Source of the DNA: Rhynochetos jubatus
Lineage: Eukaryota > Chordata > Aves > Eurypygiformes > Rhynochetidae
Direction: 5' to 3'
NCBI GenBank assembly: GCA_027574665.1
Contig: CM050662.1
Coordinates: forward strand, 2,882,501-2,946,500
Length of the DNA: 64,000 bases
Positions 59,093-64,000 of this stretch are shown here, in pieces. A program made the position numbers and the translations under genes. Position 1 is the first letter of the stretch. Each line of letters begins with the position of its first letter. A model generated the notes under the pieces. That model worked only from the letters and a program-made list of their open reading frames with translations, was not told where the DNA came from and made no database searches.

Positions 59093-60135
59093 CATAGAAT
59101 CATAGAATTGTTTTCATTGGAAAAGATCTTCAAGATCATTGATCAAATCCAACGATCAACCTAGCACTGCCAACTGTGCCCTAAACCATGTCCCTAAGCA
59201 GTACATCAGCTTGTCTCTTCAATACTTCCATGGGTGGTGACTCCAACATTTCCATGGGCAGCCTGTTGCAATGCCTGACTACCCTTTCAGTGAAGAATCT
59301 TTTTCTATTATCCAGTTTGATCCTCCTCTTGCACAACTTGAGGCCATTTCCTCTCATCAAGTGGTACTTGTCGCTTGAGAGAAAGAGACCAGCACCCACG
59401 TCTCTGCAGCCTCCTTTCAGGTAGTTGTAGAGAATGATAAGGTCTCCCCCTCTGCCTCAGTTTCTCGAGACTAAACAATCCCAGTTCCCTTAGCTGTTCC
59501 TCACAGGACTTGTTCTTGAGACCCTTTACCAGCTTTGTTGCCCTTCTCTGGACATGCTTCAGCACCTCAGTGTCTGTCTTGTAGTGAGGGGCCCAGAACT
59601 GAACGCAGGATTCGAGGTGCAGCCTCACCAGTGCCCAGTACAGGGGGACTTACCTACTCCTGCTGGCCACTCTGTTCCTGATACAGGCTAGGATGCTGTT
59701 GGCCTTCTTGGCCACCTGGGCACACAGCTGACTCATGTTCAGCCAGCTGTCAACCAACACCCTCAAGTCCTTTTCTGCTGGGCAGCTTCCCAGCCACTCA
59801 TCCCCAAGCCCGTAGTGTTGCATGGGGTTGTTGAGACCCAAGTGCAGGACCTGACACTTGGCTTTGTTGAACTTCATATAGTTGGCCCCTGCCCATTGAT
59901 CCAGCCTGTTCAGCTCCCTCTCTAGAGCCTTCCTACCCTCAAGCAGATCAACACTCCCATCTAACTTTGTGTCATCTGAAAGCTTACTGAGGGTGCACTT
60001 GATCCCTTTGTCCATATTATTGATAAAGGTAGTAAAGAGGACTGGCTCCTATAGTGAGTCCTGGGGAACACCACTTGTAACTGGCAGCCAACTAAATTTA
60101 ACTCCATTTACTGCAATTATTTGGGCCCAGCCGTC
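59093..60135 (-). mobile_element. CR1 LINE insertion, about 1.04 kb, minus orientation
   Basis: Starts with the reverse-complement CR1 tip 'catagaatcatagaattg' and carries, on the minus strand, two open stretches of the CR1 reverse-transcriptase tail (59650-60015 and 59308-59628). A frameshift near 59630-59650 separates them. The flanks CAGAT (59088-59092) and CAGAT (60136-60140) form a direct repeat. The uninterrupted paralogous site is at about 25413-25430 ('gagtcgagcagatgattctg'). Truncated at its 5' end and inactive. Confidence 0.9.
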
Positions 60136-60689
60136 CAGATGATTCTGGCCAGGTTCCCTGCAGGTGCCTCCTGCCTCCAGTGTCTTTGTGGTACCATCAG
60201 TGTGGAGTCATCAAGTGACCGACAGCCTGAAAACGGGGAACAGGAGAGATGATTGATTTTCAAGCCATAGAGGAGCCTTGTCCTGTGCTGTATTCCCAGG
60301 CAGGTCTCCTGGGAAGAAATCTCTGAGCCCCTGGCAGGTGCCTGAGCAACCTGTGCGTGCTTTAGGGGCTTAGAGTCTCTGTTACAGTGGATTGACCTCA
60401 CCTTCTTCAGCCTTTAAATGATAATCTCAGTCAGTAGTGCTGGTGTAGGTAATTTGAAGCGTTTTCTGTATGAACTGAAGCATCTAAAGCAAAGTTCCTG
60501 CCTCTCGGTTTCCTGACCCTGATATCTCTGCTTCTCCAGAGATGTGGCTGTCTGTGTCTGATTATCATGTTTTGTATGTCAGAGCTTGTTTGCTTTTGCT
60601 ACCCGTGTACCAACCACTGAAGGATGGTGGCTACAAAAACTCATGGTGGGAACTAATAGAATAAAACTTGACATATTAAGAAATATGTT
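60136..60689. other. B-A interval remainder
   Basis: Homologous to 25425-25880 and 42643-43107 but clearly diverged. No gene. Confidence 0.5.
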
Positions 60690-60790
60690 TTTACTTTGTA
60701 TATATCTTGCCATTAACAAGTCCATAGAAAGAAAATTGCCATGTGAGGCCCTGCCTTCCACCTGGTTGTGGTCACCTTACTGCAAAGGAA
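60690..60790 (+). other. Distal A-type promoter-like module, orphan
   Basis: 'tttttactttgtatatatct' near 60689, then 'gccatgtgaggccctgcctt', matches the distal modules before A2 and A3. Confidence 0.45.
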
Positions 60791-60839
60791 GGATGATTTT
60801 GCATTGTTAAAGAAAAGCGCAGCTTAGAGAAAGGTTAGT

Positions 60840-61236
60840 GCAGAAGACTACTGGTCTCCATTTGAGGGCAGATCTTCACTGTACTTTGTGCTATTGGTTG
60901 GGATGTGGGGAATCAGTGTTGCTGTTTGACACACTTGATCTTCAGAAATGGTGAAGGAAAAGTAATTTATGCCTGTCTGCTACAAAAAGCTGTGAAACTC
61001 ATGGTGTCACTTGTGCTTTCAGACTAATAGTATAAGGCTTGTAATATTCTAAATGTCATATTTTACTTTACATATATCCCCAAATTCAGTTCTCCCTTGT
61101 GCTAGAAAGACTGCGGAGATGGCAGGCTTCTGCCTTTGCCCTGGTCATGATGGCCTGGAAGATGCAGGAAGAGATGGGCTAGAGAAAAGACAATGCAGGA
61201 GATCAGCACTGGATGGGAAGCGATGTCTGCGTGGAT
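60840..61236 (+). pseudogene. Orphan A-type promoter and leader without an exon
   Basis: Follows the A2 upstream DNA (about 25985-26385) step by step. It has 'tttgtgctattggt', 'cagaaa.ggtgaaggaaaagtaat', 'gctacaaaaagctgtg', 'ttactttacatatatcccca', then the leader words 'atggcctggaagatgcagga' and 'gggaagcgatgtctgcgtgg'. At about 61236 the match stops, before the CpG-rich leader and any codon of an A exon, and the sequence becomes A-to-B interval DNA (like 50180 onward). The exon that should follow B4 has been lost, probably by deletion. Confidence 0.75.
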
Positions 61237-62100
61237 ATATTTTCCCTTTTTTCTTGTCCAAAGAATTTACACAAAGGAGCTGTGACTGTGGTGCTTTTGT
61301 GTGAGGGCCTTTGTAAGTTCCCTGTGCACTTTTTACCAAGTAGATACCCTTCTTGTGTACCTTGTGTATAGTTGACATAATCGGAAATATTAATCTATGA
61401 TTCCTTCACTTCTCTAAGTTTCTCATTTTTACATTCTTTGTTATCCAAGACTTCATTGTGGCTCGTAAGCCTTAAAACATTGAAAGGGCTTTTATAAATG
61501 TAGGGCTGTGGAAATAGTTTCCGCCCATACCTTGCAGGTGTTCAGCTGCCAAGACAAAGACTTTCCTAGGCTTCTGTTTCCCTAATATGTCCCTTAACCA
61601 AAATCTCTTTTGCCTGTGGCTGACGTATGGCCAAAAGTTTGATATTTTCTGTGATGCAACTAAAGGCAGTGAATGAAGAGCAAGGAGGGTGAGAGCCTGG
61701 GTCCAAACAAGGATGTTTTCCCATGTTTGATCTTTCTTCAGGCTTTGTTTCAAGGAAGGTGGTGGTTCACATTTTCCTCTTGCAGATTGTTCTTTTGCAT
61801 TTCTTTGAGTGTTGTTTTGCAGCAAATGCTGACTTCCCTTGAGGACCATGTGAAGACACAGTGTTATGTGTGAGGAAAATAAACAGAAACTAAAACTGGG
61901 TCCTTATACTCTGATAAAGGCCTTTGATAAGATGTTTACCGTTATGGATTCCTACTCATAGGAGATGAACAGGTCACAAACTAAAAAAATTCACAAGAAA
62001 TGAAAAAGTTCCGAAAATGAACGCCCTGTAGAACACAGTCTAAATTAAGACTTTAGGGCATCACTTGCAGGTTTGGCCCTCTGTGACTTTCAGGAGATGA
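61237..62100. other. A-to-B interval remnant
   Basis: Matches about 50175-51220 and 14960-16720, the DNA found several kb after intact A exons. This supports a deletion joining the orphan leader to downstream interval DNA. No gene. Confidence 0.6.
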
Positions 62101-63440
62101 ATGTTCGAGGCAGAGTCGTGGCAAAGTACCTGTACATTCCAGGAGGCAGTTATTTACCTCAGTGGGGCCAGTTGGGTCTTTTGGTTGTGCTCATTAATAA
62201 TCAGAAGTGATTGAGGGATTTGAGCTTCTGCTTTGCAAGAAAGAACTCGTGGAGAATACTTGCACACCTCCCTGCCCATTGCTTACTCCAAGCAATTACT
62301 TGGATAACAAGCATTAATGAAGATCAACAAGCATTATTGCGTAGCAGCAGTTGCCTCTGATCCCCTCTGGCAAGCTCAGGAACATAGTACAGACTGTACA
62401 GTGCTGCTGGCCATGCCCACCTACCTGTGGTTTGTTTTTCCGTCTTTGAGGACTACGAGACTGTGATGTGCCCCTCTGTGTGATTTCCCTACACTGCACA
62501 TGCCTGGATGTGTCACAGTAGTGAATAACGAGCTCCATGTGGATCGGTGGGAGGTATTTGGTTTGGCTTTTTTGGTTTAATTAAGTGCCAGTGAGTTTTG
62601 TTGTTCTGAAGCTTAGTGAAGTGATTTGGTAGAGGTAAAAGAAACGTAGTAGCCGTTTTAAATCACTGCAACTTGCCTAGCTTTAATCTTGAGGCCTCAG
62701 TGGCTTTCCAGGTACTCTGAGGATGAGTTTTTAAGGCACAGCAACTGAAAACGAAAGCACTAAAGGACCTGTCCCAACGAGATCAGATTGGTGGTTTTGA
62801 TTTTGGGCCTTAAGCATGAGAAATGATTGAAAAGCTTTCATCTGGTCACACTATCCTCAGATGGGCAGGCCAGATGATGAGACTTGTGCCTAGAAGCTCA
62901 CAGAATCTAAGCAATAGAAATGTGAACTCAATCCTTACGTCTGCCCTTGGGCTTTGGAGTTTCCACCAAAAGCTCTGAAGGTTTTTCTGGATGGAAAGTG
63001 TCAGGACAGATGGATGGAGAATGGATGGAGTCAGAGTCAGGACGTGCACAGGGCAAAGAGCTTACACGGGTTTGCACTTTCTTTTTCTGTGCCCGGTACA
63101 AACACTGACATTGGTGTGAGTTCAGGTGCACTACCTTTAGGCTTCATGTTTTTCCATGAGTCTTAATTGTTGTTCTTAATCAGAATCAATCCTAAGCATT
63201 TCAGGGTAAAATAAAATTCACTTTTTTGCATGGTCTTTTGAGACATTCATGGAAGACTAAATGTCAGCAAAGGCAGAAAATATGCATATAGAAACACCAC
63301 GGGTACAAAAAATAGTGTTGGAGATTAAGTGTTTGGAGTAATAGGGTAAGATTAACAATTTATTAACAAGTTGTTAATTAGCAATAACAAATTACAAGAT
63401 TAACAAGTTGCTATTAGCAATAATTTCTCACATGCATTAG
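62101..63440. other. Unassigned sequence, no gene seen
   Basis: Does not clearly resemble the repeated units. No long frame, no recognised transposon or RNA gene. A/T-rich 'aacaa' repeats lie near 63355-63420. Confidence 0.45.
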
Positions 63441-63957
63441 TGTCATGGTTTCACCTCTGCTAGCAATTAAGTACCACACAGCCACTCACTCATCTCACTC
63501 TACCCCTCTAGTGGAGGAGGAGAATCAGAGGAAAAGAGAAGTAAGTTCATGATTGAGATAATAACAATTTGATGATAGAATATAAATTAATATTATAGTG
63601 ATACTAATAATATTAATACTACTAATAATAAGTAATAAAAACAATAGAAAGTAAAACATATGATACAATTCCTCACTGATGCACAGCCAGCTCACAAGTA
63701 GTGATAGTCAGAGCCAGAGAGCCTGAGAGCTGGAGCCTGAGAATGATCAGAGCAGAGTCCAATCGAAGCCCACGAGTGAGATTGCACCAGAGTCTGAGTT
63801 AGCCCCAGGAGTGACAGCACAACTGAGAGAGCCAACCGAACCACCGACTCACTAACAAATAATAAACAATTAACTAACACAAGAGCTAGCAAGCTATGGC
63901 TCCCAAACCCATTCCCGGATGATATACTGAGCATGAAATGCTATGAAATTAAATATT
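63441..63957 (+). mobile_element. LTR-like sequence of a second avian retroviral type, partial
   Basis: Begins TGTCATGGTTTCACCTCTGC and contains 'gccactcactcatctcactc', as in a common avian LTR class. It includes an AT-rich stretch near 63560-63660. No coding region. The 3' end is not clear and a CR1 tip follows. Assignment is from memory of the family. Confidence 0.5.
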
Positions 63958-64000
63958 CATAGAATTATAGAAGCATAGAATGGTTTGGGCTGGAAGGGAC
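63958..64000 (-). mobile_element. CR1 3' tip, cut by the window end
   Basis: 'tcatagaattatagaagcat' followed by 'ggtttgggctggaagggac' is the reverse-complement CR1 3' end. Confidence 0.85.

Noticed and set aside
59308..60015. Minus-strand frames of 106 and 121 codons as host genes
   Set aside because: They are the C-terminal reverse-transcriptase part of a truncated CR1 with a frameshift between them.
1..64000. tRNA, rRNA or small RNA genes
   Set aside because: No cloverleaf, rRNA core or obvious hairpin precursor was seen by eye; a covariance-model search would be needed to exclude them fully.

Overview
This window is vertebrate genomic DNA, almost certainly from a bird. The evidence is a set of CR1 LINE fragments with the typical avian 3' tip and reverse-transcriptase tail, avian-type endogenous-retrovirus LTRs, and a very GC-rich clustered protocadherin array. 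It lies inside the variable-exon part of the gamma-protocadherin (PCDHG) cluster. There are no bacterial features, and I see no tRNA, rRNA or unrelated host gene.

Seven intact large variable exons, all on the + strand, alternate in class: B (1715-4171), A (7538-9943), B (19457-21907), A (26739-29144), B (36672-39122), A (43962-46367), B (54235-56685). I number them B1-B4 and A1-A3 for this window only. Each encodes a signal peptide, six cadherin ectodomains (EC1-EC6), one transmembrane helix and a class-specific cytoplasmic segment. Each ends at a phase-0 splice donor; in this family the variable exon is joined to three shared constant exons, which are not in the window. B exons carry the [12 protein letters not shown] motif of PCDHGB; A exons carry DGVRAFL...YSHEVSLTADSRKS of PCDHGA. 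A decayed A-type fragment opens the window (1-336). A decayed A-type promoter/leader without its exon lies at about 60840-61236, where the alternation predicts the next A exon.

The array has a period of about 17-19 kb and consists of B-A tandem duplications. B-to-A intervals (about 3-5 kb) are filled with a degenerate family of 200-450-base repeats. A-to-B intervals (about 7-9 kb) hold older paralogous sequence interrupted by CR1 and LTR insertions. The B2-A2 and B3-A3 units are nearly identical over about 7 kb of exon and noncoding DNA, yet their EC2-EC3 coding segments are completely different. Exon 3' halves are homogenised across the whole array, and B1 shows a sharp switch near base 2995 from AT-rich unique sequence to the shared GC-rich sequence. 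The clearest story is domain-bounded gene conversion: EC4-cytoplasm, leaders and promoters are homogenised while recognition domains EC2-EC3 stay apart or are swapped.

In known biology, each variable exon has its own promoter, chosen stochastically in single neurons with CTCF/cohesin involvement. EC1-EC4 give homophilic trans recognition and EC6 supports cis pairing. The exons here would therefore work as alternative cell-surface identity tags that share one intracellular constant domain.
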